Source: Sorghum bicolor (lineage: Eukaryota > Streptophyta > Magnoliopsida > Poales > Poaceae). Taken from it: a stretch of 64,000 nucleotides of DNA. This document shows, in pieces, positions 45,601 through 55,500 of this stretch. Position 1 is the stretch's first letter. Every line of letters begins with the position of its first letter. The stretch spans positions 248,001 to 312,000 of the forward strand of contig NC_012870.2 of assembly GCF_000003195.3 (NCBI RefSeq). Reading direction: 5' to 3'. Position numbers and translations under genes: made by a program. Under the pieces are notes generated by a model. It ran no database searches. It worked only from the letters and a program-made list of their open reading frames with translations, and had not been told where the DNA came from.

Positions 45601-48600
45601 TCTGTACTGTCTAGTGTGTGATGCCACGAACAACTGGACATCATTAATTTCTGGAATTAGTCGAGTCAGACAGCCATGCCAAGTTGCCAACGTACAACTA
45701 ACACCGCTTGAAACAAATAAGCCTGTGTAAAGTAGCAGTTACCGAATAACTTCTTTGAAAAATGGCAAACCCATGTGTCGGTGTTCTAAGCCACGGACTA
45801 GTAAATTTGTGATTGTGTGTTTGGACTCGGATGGTGAGCATGGAGGATACAAGGAATTATACTGGATCAGGCGGAATGTCCCTGGTCCAGTCTGTAGCAG
45901 TGCTACCAGCTCTTGGTTTCGTTTGCAGTAGGGGTTACAAACGAGCGAGAGAGGGATGGAGCTCCCAAGTCTTTGTATGTGTGTGTGTTGTTCATTGTGA
46001 GCGTTTCGGCTCGAATGAGTTTCGATGCCTTTGTGGTGTGCCCTGTGTAACGTCCCGCCTCCACGAGGCCGAGCTCGCTTACATCTTGCAGCTTTTCTAG
46101 GACATAGTCTGCCCTCACAGACCAACACCAGTCTTTTCTGCACACTTTGTCCTCACTCGTGTGCAACCGGGAACTACTTCTCGGCCGGTCACCCATCCCT
46201 AAATCTCACTAAGTCAAGCACGCTTAACTTTAGAGTTCTTTGGAGTTGGGTTTCCGGAAAAGAAGTTATAACTTGTTGGTTTACGTATCCTATTAATTCT
46301 ATTAAGCCCTAGGCCGGGATGTTACATCCTCACCTCCTTAAGAGACCAGCGTCCTCGTCGGTCAACCCCAAGCCTGGAACGTCCCCTCTTGGCCATGTCC
46401 GTGTGTCTAGTGCCAGCGCATGTGCCATGTTGTGTGATCACTCTAGGTCCACACCAGCCATGCACACCATGCCTGCACTATTGTGACACACGTGCCCGTA
46501 AAACCGTGAGAGTCGGCTCTGATACCATTCTGTAATGTTCTGCCTCCACGATGCCGGGTCCGCTTACATCTGGCAGCTTTTCTAGGATATAGTCTGTCCT
46601 CACAGACCAACACCAGTCTTTCTGCACACATTTGTCCTCACTCGTGTGCACCTGGAAAGTACTTCGCGGTCGGTCACCCATCCCTAAATTTCTCTAAGTC
46701 AAGCATGCTTAACTTTAGAGTTCTTTGGAGTTGGGCTTCCGAAAAAGAAGTTGCAACTACTTGGTATGAATACCCTATTAATCCTATTAAGCCCTGGGTC
46801 GGGATGTTACACCCTGCTTTCCCTTTTATAGCTCAAGGGGGAGACATAGGCTACATGAGAAAGGAAGAGAGGATAGAAGAGGAAAAGAAGAAAGAGAAAA
46901 ACAGAGAATAAGAAGCCTCTGGGGCCATGTCGTTCTTCTTTTCCTGTAGGTGGGTCCCAATGGTCTTGTAGACGGATGCGGCTCCATGTTGTACCCTGTT
47001 CGCAACTGGTGCCACGCACGGGAGTCATCGTTTGGTTTGTGGTGTTCTGTTTTGTCATGGCGCGAGGTGTGGTCAACAGTCCTCCTTGACTGGAGCCGTA
47101 CGGGAATTAGGCAACACGGTGCCGGCCCACACGGCAGTGTTGAAGGTGTACCCTTCCAAGCGTGGCTTGATGTGGCTGCTGGTCGTGTCAAGGCATGTGC
47201 ACACCCTTCCTGGCATCACAGGCATGACCTTGGGTCCACAGCCCCATGCACATAGTAGTTGGGAGCGGTGCAACCCTCTTGCATGGTAGTACGCCTCGCC
47301 TGACGTCTGGGTTGCCCTTAGGGGTCGGGTGAGGCGGAGCCTGTACCGTAGCCATCGGGCGAGGCGGAATTACCCCCAAGGGGTCGGATGGAACCGTGAT
47401 CTTATCCCCAATCACTTGGGTGAACTGACGGTTAAGTCCTCTTATCTGGGTACCCTAATATAGGTACCCTACACCATGAGATAGCAGTTTCTTGCATAGT
47501 TCTTTTTACTGCTAGCTGCTTAGTAGTCCTATTGTTGCTCTTCTGATTCCTACAGTAGAACACTCTGTTTCTGATCCATACTTGTTCCTCTCATCTTTGC
47601 AAATCTTTTTATTCCGAAGTTTTCTTATTTTTCCTACCATACTGTAGCACTTCTCAAATGCTGGGTTTCCATGTCCAATCATGCAAAGTCCATCTGACCA
47701 CTTCTTGCGGGCAATCAATACTGATTTCGACAGAATTATTGCCATGTGCAAGAATTTGCAGGTATCTGTTAAAATTCATTTTGAATCCATCTTTTGTTTA
47801 TCTTAATTAGTTTCAGTCAATTTGATGGAAGTGTGTCTTGGTCGTAAGAGATAAAAACCTTTTTAGTTATAAGCAGGATGATCAAGGAGATTTTTCGTCA
47901 GTGAGCATGGATACAGCAGTGGCAATTCGGACACTAGAAGCAACATACAAACAATCAGCTGACTCTATTGCAGTTGAATCAATGATTGCAAAGCTGACAG
48001 AGAAGGTAGTGTTTTCACGCCTGTATAAGATATATACTACAACAACAACAAAGCCTTTTAATCCCAAGCAAGTTGGGGTAGGCTAGAGTTGAAACCCAAC
48101 ATAAGGTATCTTAGAGATTCGGAGTGAAGAGTCACCCCCATGTTGGAATGCTAAACTTTAGCATTTTTATGCCTTTAACCAAGTGACTAGCATGACGATT
48201 CTTGAAATATATCTGTGTCCCTTCGGAATGATCTACAGCATGGTAGGCTGTTTCCAAGATCTTGGTTCAAATCCAGATAGGGAGAGCAACTGCATCATTT
48301 GGTGTGGCCTACTGTAATCCCAATCATGCATCTAGTTCTGCTCGATGCAGAATAATTGAATAAACAGCATTCGCTAATGCATTGACACGTCTTGTTTTCT
48401 TCTCTGCGTGATGTGATGCAGGAAGGTCCTTGCTTAAAAGGTAAGGGCAGGGCCAGTGATGCAGCAAGAATTGTGGTTCTGACCTGGAGATCATTGCTAA
48501 TTATGTCAAGAGATTGGAAGTATTTCTGGATCAGACTTGCCTTATATATGCTTATTGCTTTGTCAATCGGCACGGTATTTACCGATATTGGTCATTCATT

Positions 48601-49896
48601 ATCATCTGTAATGGTCAGTGTCATTACATTATGTTTTGATTCATTGAATTGAATTTATCATTTTGCGATGTAGCTCATTTTGTTTTCACAGGTGAGGATT
48701 TCTGCGATATTTGCGTTTGTATCGTTTGTCATCCTTCTAAGTGCTTCTGGAGTACCTGCTCATATTGATGAGGTCAAGGTAAATACTGTACATTTAAGTG
48801 GTGTGTGCAGTGTTAGGTATGGCGGCATTTTGCAATGCCCTGGTTGTTGCACAAACATAATTTGACTTTCTGGATTTCTTGCTGGAGGCTGTCTTTGTAT
48901 TCATGAAGTTAAGAGATCATCTGTCCTTGGCACCTTGAGTTAAATCCTAGTAGAATGGAAATATCCTGCAAGTAGCTAAAAGTCCTGTGAAATCAAAATT
49001 GGTGTGTATACTAGGATTATTAATTTTTTGTCTTGTCCTATGTAGATTTATTCCCACGAAGAAGCTAATCGACATTCAGGGACAATGGTCTTCCTGTTAG
49101 GGAACTTCCTATCAAGCATTCCTTTCCTATTCCTGGTCTCCATTTTGTCGTCTCTGGTTTTCTACTTCCTGATAGGGCTCAGGAATGAGTTCAGCTTCCT
49201 GATGTACTTTGTCATCACCATCTTTGTATGCCTGTTGGCAAATGAAGCGCTTATGATGATTATCGCATACATCTGGCTCGAAACGTACAAGTGCAGCTTA
49301 ACTCTCATTTTCTTATACGTAAGTTTTCTTTCCCTTTGTTTCTTTCGGCGTGCATAAACTGAATCAGTTGACTCTGAATAAGCATAGTTCTGCTACGATT
49401 TCAGGTTATCATGATGCTTGTGGCTGGGTATTTCCGGATACGGGAAAACTTGCCTTATCCTGTATGGACTTACCCATTGTCCTTCATTTCGTTCCACACA
49501 TATGCTGTCCAGGTAAGCTAAATTAGTACCATACTTCCTAGGTATTATTATGTAAGTTGTGGTTATATTTTCATGCAGAACAAACTAATGTAGTTACGTC
49601 GTATGGTGTGTTATGTAACTTGACAGGGCTTGGTCGAAAACGAGTATGTTGGCACATCCTTTGCTGTTGGACAGATAAGGACTATACCTGGTGTCCAAGC
49701 CGTCCGAGGCTCATATGACATTTCATCTTCCACAAACGCAAAGTGGGTGAACCTCCTGGTTTTGCTACTGATGGCAATCGGATACCGGATTGTTCTCTAC
49801 TTGTTGCTTCGTCTAGATGTAAGGAAGCATGCGAGGATGCTTGGCAACTGGAGGTCATGGTGGCCAAGTGTCCATTCTGCTACTGGTGCTAAGTGA
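42696..49896 (+). CDS. ABCG3: ABC transporter G family half-transporter, ABCG3 type
   Basis: Coding exons 42696-43152, 43359-43438, 43715-44001, 44301-44472, 47648-47761, 47877-48005, 48422-48613, 48692-48778, 49046-49318, 49405-49512 and 49627-49896 join in phase to 722 residues. A Ser/Pro-rich N-terminus (RPISFEDSPDWDD) precedes the nucleotide-binding domain: Walker A GPARSGKST at about 138, signature LPTGERRRVS at about 243, Walker B HVLFIDEPLYNLDS at about 263, and FTMYQSSTEVFGLFDRICLL. About six hydrophobic segments follow: LALYMLIALSIGTVF, IFAFVSFVILLSASG, FLSSIPFLFLVSILSSLVFY, MYFVITIFVCLLAN, LIFLYVIMMLVAGYF and VNLLVLLLMAIGYRIVLYLL. Layout and sequence follow Arabidopsis ABCG3 as I recall it. 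Half-transporters must dimerise; the substrate is unknown. Several ATPase residues are non-canonical. Intron 4 is 3,175 bp and filled with transposons. Confidence 0.93.
44895..45058. mobile_element. Tourist-like MITE nested in the hAT element
   Basis: 164 bp, ends GGCCCTATTTGGTTCCCC and GGGGAACCAATCAGGCCC, TTA at 44892-44894 and 45059-45061. Both subterminal regions carry TTTAGC/GCTAAA motifs. Confidence 0.85.
45090..45540. mobile_element. Two decayed GGCCTTGTTTAG-family MITEs in the hAT element
   Basis: The first (about 45090-45299) shows the inverted internal signature and ends AGCTAAAACC, with its left end missing. The second starts at 45302 (AAGCCTTGTTTAGTTCC) and runs to about 45530, where its right end (GGGAACTTAAT) is diverged. 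They lie close together and may derive from one insertion hot spot. Confidence 0.6.
46046..46811 (-). mobile_element. Complete Cassandra TRIM retrotransposon with 5S rRNA-derived LTRs
   Basis: Two 281-bp LTRs, 46046-46326 and 46531-46811, flank a 204-bp interior. CCCTG is duplicated at 46041-46045 and 46812-46816. On the minus strand the interior starts with a primer-binding site TGGTATCAGAGCC (initiator Met tRNA complement) next to the 46531-46811 LTR and ends with a polypurine tract AAGGAGGTGAGGA next to the other. Each LTR contains, in minus orientation, AAGTTAAGC(G/A)TGCTTGACTTAG and GGGATGGGTGACC, matching the 5S rRNA internal promoter region. These are the defining traits of Cassandra. 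It has no coding capacity. Confidence 0.93.
46326..46531 (-). other. Cassandra interior: primer-binding site and polypurine tract
   Basis: Read on the minus strand from 46530: the first bases GAATGGTATCAGAGCCGACT hold the tRNA-Met primer site. The last bases before the distal LTR are the purine run AAGGAGGTGAGGA (46327-46339). Nothing resembling gag or pol lies between. Confidence 0.85.
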
Positions 49897-50252
49897 TTGA
49901 GTTTTTTTTTTTTTATTGAGCGTCGTAGGTGTTTAGTGAGTTGTTTTGATTTGTCTGTCTGTCCATAAGCATGTATACGCGTATTGGTTGATGGTTGGCC
50001 TCAAACACAAAGGCGGGCATAAGCGCACTAGTGTACGTAATGTAGGTATCAATATCATGGGGTGTGGTTTTCTACTCTTTATTTTAGGAACGAAACAATA
50101 TCATTATTTGACAACGGATGGAATACAAGTCTTGATTCTGAATTTGTTTTGCATTGCTGCATTTCTTTTGTGAATAATAATTAGTTCTGCTCCAGTATGT
50201 GCTACTGAATTTGTCTTGAGCAACTGCACCTTCTTGTCTCTACTGATCTACT
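49897..50252. other. Space between the convergent ABCG3 and HIPP genes
   Basis: The two genes converge with 356 bp between stop codons, so this must serve as 3' untranslated region for both. No other feature seen. Confidence 0.5.
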
Positions 50253-51380
50253 TCACATGAGGGAGCATGCATTGGGGTTGTCATCGCTGAACGGCTGCGG
50301 CCCCTGCAGCAACTCGACGCGGTACGACGGCCCTACTGATCCTCCTCTTCCGTACGACGCCGGGAATATCGTCATCGGGTACTGCTGCTCCTCCGACATC
50401 CAAAAAGAAGCCATCTCGTCGTCGTGGTCATCGCCGGGTACAGCTGCGGCGTTTCCTCGCTGCTGCTGCTTCTTGCAGTTCTTGTTCTTCTTCTTGTTGG
50501 CGCCACCAGCAGTAGTGTTGGTGCCGCCGGCCTCCTCCTCCTCTCCCTGCTCCCTGTTGTCGTCATGGTTATCGCCGGGGCCGGCGGCGGCCTTCTTGTC
50601 CTTGTTCTTGTTGGTCACCACCACGGCGGTGACCCGCCGCTTGAGCTTGGCGCTGAGGACGTCGGGGAGAGCCTTGGCGTCCATGGTGCCCTTCACGGTC
50701 ACCTGCTCCTTGATCGTGTCTACACTCACCTGCTTCACCCCTTTGATCTTGTTGGCTTTGCGTTTGATGCGGTCAATGCAGCCTTTGCAGTGGAGCTGGA
50801 TGTTGAGCACCACCGTCGATTCCGGCGGCGGCGGCGGCATCGTCTGCGTGCATCCATCCATCCATCCATCAGAGTCAGAGGCGGTTCATTAGTTTTCTTG
50901 GACGAAATTAATCGAAGACATGGCATTGCCATCATGCACCTGTTTGTCATGGCGGCCTTTGCCCTTGTTGTTCTTCTTTGCGGTTGCGGCGTCGGCGTCC
51001 TTGTCCTTGGGTGGAGGTGGAGGGGGATTGGCCGGGGAGACGAAAGCGATATCGACGGCGGGCATCCTGGCCTGGATGCGATCCCTGAGGTCCCAAGGGT
51101 CGGCCTTGCCGTTGCCGGCCACCGTCACTGTGCCCGCCGCCACGTCCGTCCTCACACTCTCCGCGCCATGCGCACCCTTGATGGCTTTCCTCACCTTGAG
51201 GGCGCACCCGTCGCAGTGCAGCTCCATCCTCAGCACCACCACGTACACTACCGCTAGCGCTGCTGCCTCATCACCGTCGCCCTTCTTCTTCTTCGTCTTC
51301 GTCTTGGTTGTCGCCGCCTCTGCTGTCCGCCGCTCGTCTTCAGTTTCTTCGTCTTCATTCTCTTTCCTTCCTACTAGCAT
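50253..51380 (-). CDS. Heavy-metal-associated isoprenylated plant protein with two HMA domains
   Basis: Coding exons 50940-51380 and 50253-50843 join in phase to 343 residues. An acidic then Lys-rich N-terminus precedes the first HMA domain at about 45-115 (VVLRMELHCDGCALKVRKAI). A Pro/Lys linker follows, then the second HMA domain at about 155-220 (VVLNIQLHCKGCIDRIKRKA). Both retain the CxxC metal-binding pair (Cys-Asp-Gly-Cys and Cys-Lys-Gly-Cys). The tail is Asp/Glu, Gly and Lys/Asn-rich and ends CSLM, a CaaX box expected to be farnesylated. HIPPs bind metals such as copper, zinc or cadmium, or act as membrane-tethered chaperones. The start ATG at 51380 is the second in the open frame and lacks the low-complexity leader upstream. 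The gene faces away from the LARP gene, sharing a 1.1-kb intergenic region. Confidence 0.9.
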
Positions 51381-52524
51381 TTCAATTTTCCGGCTAGAGC
51401 AACAAATTAAATTAATTAACAGCACGAATCAAACTAATCGGATAGTGAGAAGAGAACCTACGGAGCGAGCGATCGAGGAGGAAGGAAGGGGGGGCGTTGA
51501 GACTTGGACCAAGCAACATGACCTTAGTTAGTTACTGCTGTCTATTTGGTTTTGAGAGACGGGGTGATCCTGTTTTTTCGGGCCTGTTTGTTTCTACCAC
51601 GGCCTTGTTTAGTCCATCTCAAAAACTTTTCATCCATCGTATCCAATCTTTAAATACATACATGAAGTATTAAATGTAGACAAAAACAAAAACTAGTTGC
51701 ACAGTTTGGTTGTTCTTCTTCCAACTAAACAAGGCATATGATAAAACACACACACATACATACATATACACACACTCATGTGGACTCTAACAAAATTAGA
51801 TTTATAATTTTCTGTAATTTACTATGATTTTTTAAATATTTAGCCAAAATAAATAAAAAAGAAAAAGGGAAAACCTTTATAGCAAAAAAAACTTTGTACT
51901 AAAGCATACCATATTATATATTCATTGTGTAGATCTACTTATATGGACTCCAATAAAATTAGATTTTCTATTTTATGTTTTTTTTTTATGATTTACTATG
52001 ATTTTTTAAAGGTTCAGCCGAAATAATTTTATAAAAAGACACAACCACTGTCATTGTAGCAAAACCACCATTCACTGTAGCAAAAATGCCTTTAAATTGC
52101 TCTAGGGAGATAAAATGCACAGCTTCAAAAATTGAGAAAGGTGATTTACCCAATTTTGAAGTTTAGGAAGAAAAGACGAACAGAATAAGAGATGAAAAGT
52201 TTCCTATATCCTGAAGAGATGGGATTAACAAGGATAGCAGCGTGGGCCTATAATGGACTCAAATGCTGGTCCGTGGGCCTGTTACTTGAGTGGGCTGGGC
52301 TGCGAAGGTCAGTGGAGTAAAAGTAGGGAGAGAGAGAGAAAGAGAAGAGAGGCGCCGCATCCGGTTCTGGTTGGTACTCGCACCGCAGTCGTAGTAGTGG
52401 CAGGCAGGCGCATCCGGCATCCCCCTCCCCCTCGCATCGCATCCCTCGGCTCGGATCGCCGCCGCCGCCGCCGAACGAAGTAGCAATCCATCCTAACCCC
52501 CACCCAAACCCTAGCCAGTCAGCT
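51381..52524. promoter_or_regulatory. Shared upstream region of HIPP (-) and LARP (+)
   Basis: 1.1 kb between divergent starts. It contains a shortened GGCCTTGTTTAG MITE (51601-51735) and two similar AT-rich segments at 51780-51860 and 51935-52015 (both with ATATGGACTC/ATGTGGACTC, then AAAATTAGATTT and TTACTATGATTTTTTAAA). The last 270 bp is GC-rich and purine-rich and likely LARP leader. Confidence 0.45.
51601..51735. mobile_element. Internally deleted GGCCTTGTTTAG-family MITE
   Basis: 135 bp, ends GGCCTTGTTTAGTCC and CCAACTAAACAAGGC. The internal signature is partly retained. No clear TAA target duplication is visible, so flanks have changed or insertion was elsewhere. Confidence 0.65.
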
Positions 52525-55500
52525 ATGGAGCCGCCCGCCGCCGCCGACTCCTCCTCGCCCGATCCGACGCCGCAGGACCAAGCCCCGTCCCCGTCCCCTT
52601 CTCCATCCGCCTCCCCGGCCAAGCGCTCCGCCTGGAAGCACCCCTCCCCCAACGGCCCCGCCGTCATGGACGCCAACCACTGGCCCGCGCTCTCCGACGC
52701 CGCCAAGGGTATCAAGCTCCCCGACTCCTCGGCTCCATCGCCTGCGCCCGTCGCCGCCCCGTCGGTCAGATCTCTTCTCGTCTCGTTACTATTATGGATA
52801 TACTCGATTATGGATGCCCATTCGATTCGATGATATGAATTCCTAAGATATACTCGACTGTGGATGCCCCATTCGATTCGATTTCCATCTCTAGGCCGTC
52901 GCCAACTCCTCCAGTTCGCAGAAGCACAGCGCCCATCACGGCCGCCACAAGTCCGCCAGGCGCGGTGGCGGTGGTGGCGAGCACTCTCCACGAGACCATC
53001 ACGACCGGAGCGCTGCCTCTGGCTGGGACCATGCCGGTGCCGCCGGCGGGGGGAGGGGTGCCCAGAGGAACCATAATAACGGAGGTGGCAGGAGGGGCAA
53101 TGGCGCAGCTGCCTCTGCCACTGGGCCTTCTCATCATGGCTCTGGTGCCAGCGGCGGAGGTGGAGGCTTTGGTGCCAGACGAAGAGGGGCATACGAGCCG
53201 CCCTTCTATCGTGGCCCTCCACCACCAATGGGCATGGGCCACTACATGCGAGGTGCGCCGCCACCTCCGCCACCGCCGCCCATGACTGTCGCTCCACCAT
53301 TCATGGGCCCTCCACCGCCACCAGTCTCACCCATGCGTCCGTTTGCTGGACCAATGGTGTTCCATGGTAAGCTTGTTATCTATCTTGATGCTGCTGCACC
53401 TGCAGCTCTGGTGCTCAAATTTTAGTCTGGGTTATTACTGCATTGATCTATTGTCACCCATCGATTGTTTTTTTTTAATAATCTCCAGACATGCCATCTC
53501 CTGTGTCTCCTGTATCCCCCATATACTTTTATGGGCCACCACCACCAGAGGCTCTTAGGGGACTGGCTCTTGCGCCTCCTATGGTTGGTCCACCTGCTTA
53601 TCCTTACTTTCAAGCCCAGCCTGAGCCACAGCCTGAGCCTGAACCTCAGCACAATCCTGAGCCTGATGCGGAAGAGGAACGTGTCAAGCTACTCAAGCAG
53701 ATAGAGTTCTACTTCAGGTCTCCACATTGACTTACTCCTGCTCTCTGCTCTTCATCAACTGGTTAAGACTTTGCTTCTGTTGATCATCATTATTTTCTTT
53801 GATCCACAGCAAGGAGAACCTATGCTCAGATGTGTACTTGAGGCAGCAGATGGATGGTCAGGGCTGGGTTGATATATCTCTTATAGCTGGCTTCAAAAAG
53901 GTGACCACAACTACTTAACTCTTACTGCTTGCTATAATGCCGAACAATGAACTTTTCAGTTGCCGGTTCATTGGTACTACTTGCATCATTTGATTGTGCA
54001 GTTTTAGTGAGTTCCTACTTGCTGCATCTCCCATATATGTAACAGTAATTCATCAACTTTTTTTTGGCTCCGAGATTGATAGCAGTTTAATGTTGAATTC
54101 AATGGTTTGTTACTGTAAGCTGCAACTTTGTTCTTTTTATTATAATATAAGAACACGCTCACATGCATCACATGTTGTGGATCATCGTTTCATGTATTTC
54201 AACTAGCAATGACCTTATTTATGTGTAAGTGTTGAACTGTTGATATCAACTTGTTTAGTTTCCTATATTATTGTGGTTGGACTCCTTTGCGTGAAATTTT
54301 GTTCCTACTCTACTCCAAATCTTTGCAGCAGAGTTGTAGTTTATCGTAGGAACCTGTTTATGCATTAACAAGCAAATTATCAATGGAAACTGAATCTTTT
54401 GGGTGTTGACGTCTTAAGCTTCCATGTGCTCTTCGCTATATGTGGTTGGATGGTTTAGACTTGACTTGAAAAGAAGTGCTATGGGCCATATTATATTAGC
54501 TTGAACTCCTATATGTGATATCCAAATCTACTTTATGTGTAACAGTAGTTATTATAATTGGGACTTCTTGATGGGAAATGACCAGTGGAAACTGATCTTT
54601 TGGGTGTTGGCATCTAATGCTTCGATCTGGATGGTTCAGACTTTACTTGAAGAGAAGTGCTACTGCATATGGTTCCTCAATCAATGAGCAAGTGATCTAA
54701 AATATATCCATCCATGCGACCCTAGAATCCCTCTTATAAAATACTAATAATGATCCATACGACCCTAGAATCCCTCTTATAAAATACTAATGAAATCAAA
54801 ACCTGATCAGAAGGCCTGTGCTGAATTCACGTGTTGGTTTGATTAAGCACTTCCCTTTGTTAATCCTTGTATACACTGCATTTCTGCTATGATGTTGTAT
54901 TCCCTAAAACGAGTGTGCTTTAATCTTTGGTGCATGAAGCCATGAACCATGAAGGGTCTAGTTTTGAGTCAATTTATACCATGTAGTACTGAATTGAATT
55001 CTGTTGAGTCAATAACAAACTTCTGTGACCCTAATAATTCTTGGCTTGTTAGGTTGTAGTCCCCGTTGATCACTGGTTCATGGGGGGTGATATTTGCTGC
55101 TCACCCTCTTTTAAAATGACTGTATTAATTGATATTGGCCTGCTGATTACAGTGAGTGAGATTTGCACCTGTTGTAAAAGAATGTATCTTTTTTTGTTGC
55201 TTATTTGATTTATTTTGACCTTTTATGATATTTGTGTGTCATTCTTAAAGTGACAAAGACTGTTGTGTAGAATGTCACTTTTCTGTTTTTATAAGGTGGT
55301 CAATTTCTGCAGGTATAGAAGTTGCATTTACATGTGCATGATGGTTGTCTTCTCAATCTTTTTTTTCTTTTTTTTTATTTTGGAGGTCAGAATCTCCACG
55401 AGTGATGACCCCTTTGACCCAAAGTGAAGCTGTGGAAACTAATTTGGACATCAATTTTGTAATTGGCATAGACAAACATGTGTTGTATTTCTGTTCCATC

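Larger units (their letters stand above)
45776..47473. mobile_element. Solo LTR of a larger retrotransposon, 5-bp target duplication
   Basis: Starts TGTCGGTGTTCTAAG and ends TAGGTACCCTACA (TG...CA). CCATG flanks it at 45771-45775 and 47474-47478. No internal region, primer-binding site or second LTR is present, so it is a solo LTR left by recombination. Without the nested Cassandra and its extra CCCTG it is about 927 bp. The retrotransposon superfamily cannot be told from the LTR alone. Confidence 0.8.

Noticed and set aside
50257..51531. Long plus-strand frames opposite the HIPP gene
   Set aside because: Mirror images of the HMA and CxxC-coding exons. The sense strand explains the region with two HMA domains and a CaaX end.
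53465..53704. Alternative frame over LARP exon 3 (FFFNNLQTCHLL)
   Set aside because: Runs through the intron polypyrimidine tract. The in-phase frame gives the Pro-rich segment and the La motif.
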